A stretch of DNA of 17,433 nt. Source: CAZVWV01 sp964631745. Its GTDB lineage: Bacteria > Bdellovibrionota_C > UBA2361 > JBGSMV01. Below the pieces are notes generated by a model. That model made no database searches. It saw nothing but the letters and a program-made list of their open reading frames with translations, and had not been told where the DNA came from. Shown one piece after another: positions 1 through 7,283 of the stretch. The DNA is taken from assembly GCA_964631745.1 (NCBI GenBank), contig CAZVWV010000081.1, forward strand, positions 1 through 17,433, in the 5' to 3' direction. Position 1 is the first letter of the stretch; each line of letters starts with the position of its first letter. The translations under genes were made by a program, and so were the position numbers.

Positions 1-111
1 CGGCCTAACACGCAGTGCCACTTCGCGACATCGGCCGACGAGTCGTCGGCGCTCCATAATACGGCGCCCATAATACCGCGCCCATAATACAGCGCCGCTA
101 ATGCGGCGCCG
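1..111. repeat. Left-end repeat (inverted partner of the right end)
   Basis: This gene-free left end has three blocks that recur, inverted, at the right end. The outer block CCTAACACGCAGTGCCA (4-20) matches the reverse complement of 17405-17421 at 16 of 17 bases. The middle block CGGCCGACGAGTCGTC (32-47) is identical to the reverse complement of 17379-17394, and lies within a perfect palindrome at 34-50 (8-bp arms around one G). The inner part is four tandem units with core GGCGCYCATAATAC at 48-62, 63-76, 77-90 and 91-104. Spacing between outer and middle blocks is 11 bp here and 10 bp at the right end. Multi-block ends with subrepeats resemble transposase-binding ends, but a dispersed intergenic repeat at which the assembly stopped is at least as likely. 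Confidence 0.8.
92..109. other. Hairpin downstream of tatA
   Basis: GCGCCGC (92-98), loop TAAT, GCGGCGC (103-109) form a perfect 7-bp GC-rich stem 19 bp beyond the tatA stop codon. It is the last of the tandem repeat units. No T-run follows on the minus strand, so it is not a classic intrinsic terminator, although it could still shape the 3' end of the tatA transcript. Confidence 0.5.
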
Positions 112-128
112 AACCCGTGAGCGATAGG

Positions 129-347
129 CTACTTCTTCTCGTTCTTCTCGTCGATTTTTTGAGCCGGATCTTGATGCTTCTCGTCCTTAGGTGTCACATC
201 GATGGCGGTGCCTTCGCGAAAGGATTTTCTAAAATTGGTTATGGCCTGGCCCAACCCCGTGCCCAATTCCGGGAGCCGCTTAGTACCGAAAAGCACCACA
301 AAAACTACCAAAATGACGACTAGTTCGAGCGGACCTATACCAAACAT
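129..347 (-). CDS. tatA: Twin-arginine translocase subunit TatA/TatE family
   Basis: This 72-residue protein has the full TatA layout. A short N-terminus carries the hallmark MFGIGPLEL start. One membrane helix follows (about residues 8-20, rich in Val, Leu and Ile). Then come the FGTKRLPELG hinge and an amphipathic helix with Phe and Arg (about 27-45). The charged tail is rich in Lys, Asp and Glu. TatA oligomers form the transport element for folded proteins carrying twin-arginine signals, together with TatC, which is not in the window. A GAGAG ribosome-site-like stretch lies a few bases before the ATG. The gene is divergent from the tonB-like gene and its 3' end faces the left-end repeat. 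TatA and TatE cannot be separated by sequence alone. Confidence 0.93.
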   Translation of the reverse strand: MFGIGPLELVVILVVFVVLFGTKRLPELGTGLGQAITNFRKSFREGTAIDVTPKDEKHQDPAQKIDEKNEKK

Positions 348-467
348 TTGCGACTCTCATGGTTGCCAACGGCCCAATTGCCTGCGGCGGAACTTGGCGT
401 AAGATTTGTTGGAGCAATAACCTTGCGCTACAGTTAGGGTAATATAAGTGATACGCTCCTGCAAGCT
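348..467. promoter_or_regulatory. Divergent promoter region, tatA / tonB-like
   Basis: These 120 bases separate two divergent starts, so promoters for both genes are expected here. An AT-rich stretch around 440-448 (TAATATAAG) is the best -10 candidate for the plus-strand gene, but I see no convincing -35 element at the right distance and assign no exact promoter. Confidence 0.35.
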
Positions 468-1478
468 ATGGCATTTGCAACTCGCCGCATTCCCTATGAT
501 TTAAACCGGTATCTTCTGGTTGGGTTAGCCATATCTGTGGCGTTACACTTTATATTCGGCTCTTGGGTCAAAGAGACCGGCCCGGCCCCGCAAGTGGAAT
601 CAATCGCAGTAAGCCTAGAATCGCTTCCGCTCGAAACTGAGCGCAGCTTACCAAGCCCCAAAGAGAACCAGATCGTAACGCCGCCCAAAAAAACAGAGGA
701 GGAAGTCCCAGCCAACACAAGAAGGTTGATTTCAGATATCGACTCAAGCGTCAAGGAAGAGCGCATCAAACGGGGCGATGCGCCCGATGCTGGCAGGACA
801 AAAACTCGCGGCCAGAAAGAACAAGCGCCGCAGGCGCGCCAACCGGCAGCGCAGCCAGCTCCCGCAAAACTTCACGATCTGGTACTAGATCCAAAAACCT
901 TGGCCGAGAAAATCAGCGCGCCTGGCCAAAAACCGGAAAACGAGAAACTCGGCCAAAGCCGGCCGACAAACCTTTCAAGTTATCAGGCCTTCTCGCGGCC
1001 AAGCGGCACAGGCGCGGCCTTCCTTGGCACCTCCGGCATGCCCGACTACCTACCAAATTTACCTGACGGCGACATGACTTTCCTAAACACAAAAGCCAGC
1101 CTGTACGCAGTATTTGTGCGCCGCGTCGCCATGCAGGTCTTTGCTGCTCTAAGAGCAAACGGCTGGGATGCCATGCGGCCACAAGACGTGATCGATATCT
1201 CAGATTACGCCACCGTGCGCGCAATCCTCTCGCCCAAGGGCGATCTAATAGAAGTAGTGCTTGAAGGCTCAAGCAGCAGCACCCGTTTTGATGAAGTAGT
1301 CTTGCAAGCCGCCAAACAAGGCGCCACCGACAGAAATCCTCCCAAAGAAGCCGTCGCCAGCGACGGAAACTATCATTTTCTCTTTAAGTCAAAGAGCTGG
1401 GTCGGTATGGGCGCCAATCGCAGGACCGGCGCGCCCTTTGAAAGGCGCTGGCTCTTGTTGGCTACCGGGTTGGAGTAG
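468..1478 (+). CDS. TonB-family energy transducer (TonB C-terminal domain protein)
   Basis: This 336-residue protein has TonB architecture. A short basic cytoplasmic start is followed by one membrane anchor (about residues 15-33). A long extended linker rich in Pro, Lys, Glu and Gln (about 34-195) could span the periplasm. The C-terminal globular domain (about 205-336) contains the sequence LSPKGDLIEVVLEGSSS and a following helix with a PP turn, typical of the TonB C-terminal fold. TonB proteins carry proton-motive energy from ExbB-ExbD to outer-membrane receptors. No exbB or exbD is nearby. The stretch GDMTFLNTKAS at 201-211 recalls TonB-like proteins of Bdellovibrio-type bacteria (from memory). 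The ATG has no strong ribosome site upstream. The gene converges on the antitoxin gene with 15 bp between stop codons. The substrate is unknown. Confidence 0.75.
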   Translation: MAFATRRIPYDLNRYLLVGLAISVALHFIFGSWVKETGPAPQVESIAVSLESLPLETERSLPSPKENQIVTPPKKTEEEVPANTRRLISDIDSSVKEERIKRGDAPDAGRTKTRGQKEQAPQARQPAAQPAPAKLHDLVLDPKTLAEKISAPGQKPENEKLGQSRPTNLSSYQAFSRPSGTGAAFLGTSGMPDYLPNLPDGDMTFLNTKASLYAVFVRRVAMQVFAALRANGWDAMRPQDVIDISDYATVRAILSPKGDLIEVVLEGSSSSTRFDEVVLQAAKQGATDRNPPKEAVASDGNYHFLFKSKSWVGMGANRRTGAPFERRWLLLATGLE

Positions 1479-1493
1479 AAAAAGAGAGAGGGC

Positions 1494-1793
1494 TTAAGCG
1501 GCCTCGCGCTTGGCAACGGTCAATCGCAAGCCAAGAGAGCCAAGCACTTCCTTAATTGTTGCGAACTGAGGATTGCCATTCGTAGAAAGGGCCTGATACA
1601 ACCCTTGGCGAGTAATCCCGCTCTTATTCGACAAGACTGAAAAATTTTCATTTCTGGCCTCAATCACGTCGCGTAACGCGATCAAGAAAGCTTCCTGGGA
1701 CTCGTTACTCAAAACATCAGTAAGATATCCGACTGCATATTCCGGATCCTGCAACCGCTTGAAGAGGGATTTTTTATAATCTTCGGTTTTCAT
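1494..1793 (-). CDS. higA: HigA-type antitoxin, addiction module antidote with HTH
   Basis: This 99-residue protein carries a helix-turn-helix (about residues 38-85). Its SNKSGITRQGLYQALS and GNPQFATIKEVLGSLGLRL stretches match the addiction-module antidote family (TIGR02684-like, HigA/Xre type). It should bind and neutralise the toxin encoded just upstream and repress their shared promoter. I chose the ATG at 1793 rather than an earlier in-frame start at 1889 because a strong GGAGG site lies about 10 bases before it and because homology starts here. The gene overlaps the toxin gene by 20 bp, which fits translational coupling. Toxin-first order is typical of HigBA modules. Confidence 0.9.
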   Translation of the reverse strand: MKTEDYKKSLFKRLQDPEYAVGYLTDVLSNESQEAFLIALRDVIEARNENFSVLSNKSGITRQGLYQALSTNGNPQFATIKEVLGSLGLRLTVAKREAA

Positions 1794-2115
1794 TTCTATA
1801 TTTCCTCCAAAGAGTTTGCGCTTTCTCAATATCCTTATCCTGACTAGACTTGTCCCCTCCACCAAGCAAAACAACGAGCCGATCGCCATCTAGTCCGTAG
1901 TAAACCCGCAAGCCTGGTCCCTTGTGAATTCTTAACTCAAAAACACCTTCGCCAACACTCTTATGATCCCCGAAGTTCCCATCGCGGATCCTTGTCAATC
2001 TTGCGTCGACGGCGCGCACCAACAACGAATCTCTCAAATTTTCAATCCAATCATCGAAGGGACTCGAGCCGTCATCAAGCCGCAAAAGTACAATCTGACG
2101 AGGCAGGGCTTCCAT
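1774..2115 (-). CDS. higB: HigB/RelE-like toxin, addiction module killer protein
   Basis: This 113-residue basic protein fits the phage-derived Gp49-like / HigB killer family (TIGR02683-like). The hallmark run is present: RIRDGNFGDHK, then VGEGVFELRIHKGPGLRVYY, then LLGGGDKSSQDKDI and a C-terminal helix with the conserved Trp. Members of the RelE/HigB superfamily are usually ribosome-dependent or free mRNA endonucleases that stop translation. Length is normal and nothing is truncated, so the toxin is probably intact. It precedes and overlaps the antitoxin gene. The promoter reads cleanly upstream and would start transcription at about the ATG, so the message is probably leaderless. There is no Shine-Dalgarno sequence before the ATG. 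Confidence 0.92.
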   Translation of the reverse strand: MEALPRQIVLLRLDDGSSPFDDWIENLRDSLLVRAVDARLTRIRDGNFGDHKSVGEGVFELRIHKGPGLRVYYGLDGDRLVVLLGGGDKSSQDKDIEKAQTLWRKYRNENRRL

Positions 2116-2121
2116 TTAATT

Positions 2122-2150
2122 ACTGTAAACCATAGTTGACAGTGCGTCAA
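2122..2150 (-). promoter_or_regulatory. higBA promoter with dyad operator
   Basis: On the minus strand a -35 box TTGACG (2145-2150) and a -10 box TACAGT (2122-2127) are separated by 17 bp. A dyad lies across the spacer and the -10 box: ACTGTCAAC, 4-bp spacer CATA (plus strand), GTTTACAGT (plus-strand positions 2135-2143 and 2122-2130), matching at 8 of 9 pairs. This is the expected place for HigA autorepression. Transcription would start near 2115, the first base of the toxin ATG. Confidence 0.65.
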
Positions 2151-2198
2151 GGGTATTTTTCGATTGGGCTACAGTGTTAGTTACATGGGCGCTAGGAT

Positions 2199-4166
2199 TC
2201 AAGCCGCCTTCTTCTCCCCTTCACTCAGCAGCTCTCGCGCGATTTCTCTCCAACGGCCATCTGCTAAGCGCTGCTCTTCAACAAGATACTCAGCGCCCGT
2301 CCCCGGATCTTTTACTTTGATATGGCGAACCGGCAAATCCCCCGGTTCGGCCCTAACAATGGCGTCCTCCCGCTCTTTAAACTTCTTAGCCGCCTCGGCC
2401 GCCTCGTCTGCGCCCTCCTCGCCAATCACCGAAGCATGCCCGTGATTATCCTTGTGGCGTTTAAATAGTTTCCACTTCTTCCCTTTTCTGAACTCCTTAA
2501 AGCCGTCTTTAATGCCCTTCTTGATCATGGCGCGAACACCCGGCATTACGAAATCATCGAGCCCCGCCTCGACTCCTTCCCAACCGGCATGCACGTAATC
2601 GTCTACTAAGTTATCAACGCTCTGGCCGAGTCGTTTAGCGTTGGCCTCAGCCGCGCCGCGTAGGATCTTAGAATCTTCATTAATTCCATCCTCGCTGAAG
2701 TGCTTCGCAAGCCGTTTCATAAAAGGCGACTTCATCTTGCCTTTTAGATAGTTGCCGACATCCTGAGTGATGACTTCTTCTAGAGTTTCGCCCAAGAGCT
2801 TGTCGTTGCCGCGGCTCTTTAGAACGTGCTGGCTACTATTCGCTAGCTTTTTAGCGAGTTTTTTATCTTCAATTCCAAAGCGCTCCATCAACAGCTCGGC
2901 GAATTTCTTCTCCTTTAATCTGTCGACCTCAAGTAAGGTTCGATGCACTTCACTCTTAACAAGCTTTTGAACCTTCTTAAGCTCCAGCGCTTCAAGAATC
3001 TCGCGCGCCATACCATTTGCGAGCTCTTGATAATACGTGTCTCGAATTAACCCGGCGCGCTTGCCGCCCTGCATGCTGATATCCAGCACATCAGCGCCAT
3101 GTGTTCTGACCTGCGTGGCCAACACCGCCGCGCCACGATCGACAAGTTTCGGCGTTAGCTCCTGTGCGATCTTAACCCCCGCGCGCGCATCGATCTCACC
3201 CACCACAAGCTGCCCGATGGCCTTTCCGCTAAGTTTGAACACCTGCACCGCGGCGTCTTTAGCCGCTTGCTTGCCGATCGTTGCTAAAAAAATCGAATGA
3301 GAAGCTGCGCCCATGGTGGCAATCGAAGCCCAGATGGCGCCGACACTTAAAGCGGCGTTAAATAGATGATCCCCAGCGGCGATGCCATCCCCTTCCCAGA
3401 GGCACTTCAAAAATAGCCAGCAGTCCTTCACTCCCGTAGCCTCAAGAAACTTAGACCCGCCCTTCAAGAAATGATCCTTGGCCCCTTTGAGATCACCCGT
3501 CACTAAACAAAGCCCGCTCTGCAAGATATCCGTTAAGCCGATAAAGTTTGAAAGCCCGCTGACGACAAATTTTCCGAGCTGCCAAACCATCTTTGAGACG
3601 GTCACTAAATCCAGCCTGAAAAGCGCCTTTAAAAATTCCCATGAAACATCGCCCGCCACCTTAAGCCCCGCCCCGATCAAGGCCAAGGTCTCGGGCTGTG
3701 CCAGAAACTTTACAAGGGCTACCGCTTTGCCAACCAACATGGGCACAAGGTGCATCCCCAACTGCCCGATCGCCATCACCGTGCGCGCCAGCCCCGCCAC
3801 GATCGCAGCCGGACCCGCCAGCCAAGAGGGTTTCATCTCATGCGTTTCGACTCCACCAGCGGCGTGCTCTTGTCGGAATTTTCTGTTATCCGTACCAGAA
3901 GATACAGTACGATTCTCCTCAAGCCCCACCGGTCTATAGTTCGGAAGCGCCGCCGCGCCCTGCGCCGCAAGCTCCTCCTCACGACTACGACTGCGCCCGC
4001 CACTTAGCCCATTTAGTCCATTACTAAGAAGCCCATTCCCCTCACCCGAGCCGACAGGTTTAGGCACCGCCTCAAAGCGCGAAACCCCCGGCCCGCTCAC
4101 GCCGTTTAGGTTCGCTGCCTTTGCTTTGTTCGTTTCAACTTCTAAAGTGAGCTCGCCATCTGCCAT
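2199..4166 (-). CDS. Unknown 655-aa protein with large hydrophobic central region
   Basis: I do not recognise this protein. Residues 1-112 are low in complexity (Gly, Asn, Ser, Glu, Arg) and likely disordered. Residues about 114-325 hold a series of hydrophobic or amphipathic helices broken by charged turns, including WLAGPAAIVAGLARTVMAIG near 115 and ALSVGAIWASIATMGAASHS near 272. The rest is Lys- and Glu-rich and helical. A His-containing segment (HKDNHGHASVIGEEG) lies near the C-terminus. There is no N-terminal signal peptide. The ATG has a good AGGGGA site about 7 bp upstream. A disordered head, a buried hydrophobic middle and a charged tail are compatible with a secreted membrane-active protein, but that is inference from shape only. 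It lies downstream of the 594-aa gene on the same strand, separated by a hairpin-rich spacer. Confidence 0.85.
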   Translation of the reverse strand: MADGELTLEVETNKAKAANLNGVSGPGVSRFEAVPKPVGSGEGNGLLSNGLNGLSGGRSRSREEELAAQGAAALPNYRPVGLEENRTVSSGTDNRKFRQEHAAGGVETHEMKPSWLAGPAAIVAGLARTVMAIGQLGMHLVPMLVGKAVALVKFLAQPETLALIGAGLKVAGDVSWEFLKALFRLDLVTVSKMVWQLGKFVVSGLSNFIGLTDILQSGLCLVTGDLKGAKDHFLKGGSKFLEATGVKDCWLFLKCLWEGDGIAAGDHLFNAALSVGAIWASIATMGAASHSIFLATIGKQAAKDAAVQVFKLSGKAIGQLVVGEIDARAGVKIAQELTPKLVDRGAAVLATQVRTHGADVLDISMQGGKRAGLIRDTYYQELANGMAREILEALELKKVQKLVKSEVHRTLLEVDRLKEKKFAELLMERFGIEDKKLAKKLANSSQHVLKSRGNDKLLGETLEEVITQDVGNYLKGKMKSPFMKRLAKHFSEDGINEDSKILRGAAEANAKRLGQSVDNLVDDYVHAGWEGVEAGLDDFVMPGVRAMIKKGIKDGFKEFRKGKKWKLFKRHKDNHGHASVIGEEGADEAAEAAKKFKEREDAIVRAEPGDLPVRHIKVKDPGTGAEYLVEEQRLADGRWREIARELLSEGEKKAA

Positions 4167-4452
4167 AGGTGCTTCCCCTTACAAGATGTTATGGGGGGTT
4201 GTAGAGTTGGCGTGATTTAAGCGTGAGGGTGTGAATTTGTTGGGGATTTTGATGCCGATGCCTGTCGGCTCGGTGGATAAGGAAGTTCATGCTCACCGAT
4301 TCGGTTTGACTTGTTCATTCGCATAAATGCGCATAGCTGCGCATTTATGCGAATGAGGACAGGCTACTTCGAGCAGTTTGGGCTCATATGGCCAGCATGA
4401 CCAGAGCGTAATTGACTGTCTTTACAAGATATTTCTCTCGTTGAGGTGCAGT
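4167..4452. other. Hairpin-rich intergenic spacer
   Basis: These 286 bp separate two minus-strand unknown genes. I see no gene. Three inverted repeats lie close together: GCCGA/TCGGC (4254-4269, 6-base loop), ACCGA/TCGGT (4295-4305, 1-base loop) and the long hairpin at 4315-4356 listed separately. The promoter and ribosome site of the 655-aa gene must lie at the 4167-4200 side. Confidence 0.6.
4315..4356. repeat. Perfect 19-bp-stem inverted repeat
   Basis: TCATTCGCATAAATGCGCA (4315-4333) and its exact reverse complement (4338-4356) flank a 4-base loop TAGC. No T-run follows on either strand, so this is not a standard intrinsic terminator. A protein-binding palindrome, an RNA-stability hairpin at the end of the 594-aa gene transcript, or a recombination or transfer site are possible. 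Sequence alone does not decide. Confidence 0.9.
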
Positions 4453-6237
4453 TCAAGCACTCGGCAACAGGCCAGCGGCCATCAGCTTGCTGTAATAGAA
4501 GGACACTATCAATGGGCCATCTTTCATCGTCAGATCTCCAAAACCCTTGACCTTGTCCAGAAGTATCTCAGCCAGAACCCCTTTAACAGCCGCTTCGGCG
4601 GTCGGTTGGAGTCCTTTACTGCGGCATTCAGACGCGGCGAGTTTAAGAAGATCCACACCGTTAACTTTCCAACTGTTGCGCTCAAGTTCGTGAAGTATCG
4701 GTGTTGGATTCCCAAGTTGCATTGAACTTGAAGCTGCTCGCGGGCTACTTGCGGGAGGCGGTGGCGCGATAGGCGCAGCGGCCTTGGCTTTTGCATCGGC
4801 CTCCCTCAAGACTCTAGTAAACTGATTATTTTCCTTACCCTTTTGGTCATGATACGCTTCAATCAGAGCCAACGCATAGGAACGTGCTTGCGTATCGCTC
4901 ATCTCTGAGTCTCCTACACCTTGCTCCTCGCATATTTTGGCGTTTGCCGATTTTAGGAGATACGTAAGCGCCTTTAAGACTTTAGCGTAATCATTCGGCT
5001 GTGGATGAGCCCGAAAATACTTCGCAACTTCCTCGACATAACTCTTTGGAGCGCCGCCGCCATTAGGCCCCATCATTGCAGCCATATCCAATTGATCTTT
5101 CAGGTCAATACCTTCACGGAAAACGTGCCGCGAGACTAGCTCTTTTGCAATTATCTGCGCGGCGTAATCGCACAGATCTGGGTAGCCCTCATTGTACAAA
5201 GCGGCGATCGCTTTGTGGCTGAGTACCTCGGCAATGTCACGAACGACCAAATTTACCTTTTGGGGATCGGCAACTAACCCCGCCTGTGTGGTCTCTTCAA
5301 GGTATTTCCTTGTAACTACGCGAGCGGTTAAGGCCAAATCGTGCGCGACCGGCTTAGCTTTATTCTCAGGGGTCTTATCCTGATTCAAAGGAATCACTGG
5401 CGCCATGACTATAGTAGTGCCGGTGAAGGTTCTTGAGGCACCGGCAAGTATACGATGAACCTCAGCCTTTGCGATAAAGAACTTTGCTAGTTCATTCGAA
5501 TAAAGGCTATGGATAGCGTGCTCATCACGCAAAGTCTCCTTACTCAAACTCGAAGGAGCAATCCCATCGAAGGACTTTGCTACCATCTCGTTCTCTAACA
5601 CTCGCGCTAGGCCTTCAACCTTTTGCCCAAGCGGTTGACCAGCTACGCCACGCAAAAAATCATTCGCTTTTGTCTCGAAATTCACCCGATATTGCTCTAG
5701 AGGCACCTTCCTTCCCAATCTTTCCGCTTCTTGCTCAACTTTTATAGGCACCACTGGAATTGCTCCATCGAAAAATATTATTTTTTGAGCGGCCTCGTTA
5801 GATTTCGCCTCGGCGTTATCTCTCTCTTTTAATAGGAGCCCTTCGGCTTTCTTCCCCCTCACCACCATTTCATTCAGAACTTTTTTTACTTCATAAAGTA
5901 GATTGGAATAGCTCCCTTTGCCAGTAAGTACCAATCGGGTCCATGCACCTTTAAGCATCGCCTGTTGCTGTGCATCGAACACTGAGGTCTTTCCCCCATT
6001 GCGTTGAATAGTAAGATTCCAAAGCGGTTCTTCGATAACCTCCGCATCCTTCTTTTCCGGATCTTTATCCGAAGCACGGCGACCAACGTTCAGTTTTCGC
6101 GACGCCTCTTCCGCCACGAAACGACGCTCATTGTCCAATTGAGCGCGCGCATACTCAAATAGAGCGGGATCCGTCGCGTCCTGAGATTTGCCCGCATCTC
6201 GCCCCGTTGGTCGCAGTATATTGGAAAATCGTAACAT
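4453..6237 (-). CDS. Unknown 594-aa soluble, helical protein
   Basis: I do not recognise this protein. It has no signal peptide and no membrane helix. It is charged and mostly helical by composition. A stretch rich in Ala, Pro and Ser (about residues 482-510, with PPPPASSPRA) looks like a flexible linker joining a long N-terminal part to a C-terminal domain of about 85 residues. A Gly-rich loop (MMGPNGGGAP) lies in the middle. The ATG at 6237 has only a weak GAAAAG ribosome site directly upstream, but the next Met is about 100 residues in, so the start is probably right. It is divergent from the 266-aa gene and upstream of the 655-aa gene, which may be co-regulated. No function is proposed. 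Confidence 0.85.
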   Translation of the reverse strand: MLRFSNILRPTGRDAGKSQDATDPALFEYARAQLDNERRFVAEEASRKLNVGRRASDKDPEKKDAEVIEEPLWNLTIQRNGGKTSVFDAQQQAMLKGAWTRLVLTGKGSYSNLLYEVKKVLNEMVVRGKKAEGLLLKERDNAEAKSNEAAQKIIFFDGAIPVVPIKVEQEAERLGRKVPLEQYRVNFETKANDFLRGVAGQPLGQKVEGLARVLENEMVAKSFDGIAPSSLSKETLRDEHAIHSLYSNELAKFFIAKAEVHRILAGASRTFTGTTIVMAPVIPLNQDKTPENKAKPVAHDLALTARVVTRKYLEETTQAGLVADPQKVNLVVRDIAEVLSHKAIAALYNEGYPDLCDYAAQIIAKELVSRHVFREGIDLKDQLDMAAMMGPNGGGAPKSYVEEVAKYFRAHPQPNDYAKVLKALTYLLKSANAKICEEQGVGDSEMSDTQARSYALALIEAYHDQKGKENNQFTRVLREADAKAKAAAPIAPPPPASSPRAASSSMQLGNPTPILHELERNSWKVNGVDLLKLAASECRSKGLQPTAEAAVKGVLAEILLDKVKGFGDLTMKDGPLIVSFYYSKLMAAGLLPSA

Positions 6238-6430
6238 CTTTTCAACCCATGATTGGCTGTCTTATCCAAAACAACCATACCTGCTACTGTTATGGGTTTC
6301 GTGAAACGGTTTGTGTGCTAACGAGCATAAACGCCTAAAATTACATCTGATTTCATCTTTACGGCACGCATTAGGATTAGATAGCCATAACCACTTATAA
6401 GCCCTATGATTGCAAGGGAGCAACAAGTAT
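6238..6430. promoter_or_regulatory. Divergent promoter region between two unknown genes
   Basis: These 193 bp hold the starts of two divergent genes, so both promoters should be here. TATAAG at 6396-6401 is a possible -10 box for the plus-strand gene, without a convincing -35 box. A separated 7-bp inverted pair, AACCCAT (6244-6250) and ATGGGTT (6292-6298), frames the upstream region of the minus-strand gene. A purine-rich AAGGGAG site (6414-6420) serves the 266-aa gene. Confidence 0.35.
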
Positions 6431-7231
6431 ATGTCAACGACACCATCTTTCACGCCTGAACAGCTGCGAACACCCTCGACAACTGTGGGAAGCACGAAGC
6501 AAAGGCCCCCTGTAACAGCCGTGCGTACCTGGGAGGAAGCACCGCTTTCCGTAGCACCATCTGGGTTTGAAGGAGCTCGCTCGGCAACGCAGGCCACGGC
6601 GCCAACCGTTCCCGTCGACACTGTGAATTGCAACGTCACCGTAGACCGAAAGCCCGAGACTGTTGCTGGCGAACCAAGATCAACTGCACAGATCGAAGCG
6701 GAACCTGCTAAGAACGACAACGCAAAATCGCATTCTGTGTGGTCTACGATCTGGAACGGAGTGTGTCATCCATTGCGATCCTTAAATAATTTTCTTGACG
6801 GGGCTTCGTGGGTCCTATCACCCGGAGGTTATTACGCCAAACACTACGTGCTTCCCCATTTGCGAGAGGCCGCTACTGTGGCGGCGAGCGCCTGTATCTC
6901 GAACATCGCCGTCGCACTTCCATTCGCCGGTCGCGCAATGGGCCCGGCCGGAATTGCGGCTACATTCGCACTTGGCACATTGTTAGCGGGTGGGGTTGAG
7001 TTTGCACTTCAACAACGTGAACTCGCAACCGGAAAGCGAGAAGCCCTGAACGTTAGTAAGATTTTGCGAACCGCGGTCGAGGCAGGCGTCGTATCGGTTT
7101 TAGGCGTGACGGTATTTGGATCTACCGTATCACCATTGAAGCCCGCGCTAATCAGCGCCCTGGGGCTGGGAATAAAGTCTGCTCAAGACTGGTCGGGCGA
7201 AAATCGACGGCTCGCTAAAGCCTCGAAGTAG
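6431..7231 (+). CDS. Unknown 266-aa protein, disordered head and hydrophobic C-terminal half
   Basis: I do not recognise this protein. I chose the ATG at 6431 over an in-frame TTG at 6410 because AAGGGAG (6414-6420) sits 10 bases before the ATG and would lie inside the longer version. Residues 1-100 are rich in Thr, Pro, Ala and Glu and probably disordered. Residues about 104-145 contain aromatic and Pro-Gly segments. Residues about 146-190 and 212-250 are two hydrophobic Ala/Gly-rich hairpins, such as GPAGIAATFALGTLLAGGVE. There is no signal peptide. The layout of a disordered head followed by glycine-rich helical hairpins recurs, in different sequence, in the 655- and 449-aa proteins. It converges on the 772-aa gene with 52 bp between stop codons. 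Confidence 0.8.
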   Translation: MSTTPSFTPEQLRTPSTTVGSTKQRPPVTAVRTWEEAPLSVAPSGFEGARSATQATAPTVPVDTVNCNVTVDRKPETVAGEPRSTAQIEAEPAKNDNAKSHSVWSTIWNGVCHPLRSLNNFLDGASWVLSPGGYYAKHYVLPHLREAATVAASACISNIAVALPFAGRAMGPAGIAATFALGTLLAGGVEFALQQRELATGKREALNVSKILRTAVEAGVVSVLGVTVFGSTVSPLKPALISALGLGIKSAQDWSGENRRLAKASK

Positions 7232-7283
7232 TCAATCTCGCCAAATAAACATTCAATTTTGATTCGAAAATCCAGCGCTACAG

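Noticed and set aside
3..9. GCCTAAC as an integron attC core site with GTTAGG at 17416-17421 as its partner
   Set aside because: The two half sites are 17 kb apart and in an inverted-repeat layout, no GTTRRRY partner lies within 150 bp of the left one, the right one reads GTTAGGG and breaks the consensus, and no integrase or cassette array is visible.
92..109. Intrinsic terminator of tatA
   Set aside because: The stem is strong but no T-run follows it on the minus strand. It is explained as part of the tandem repeat units.
1494..1889. Longer antitoxin starting at 1889
   Set aside because: It would add 32 residues unlike the family that lie inside the toxin gene, and it lacks the strong ribosome site found before the ATG at 1793.
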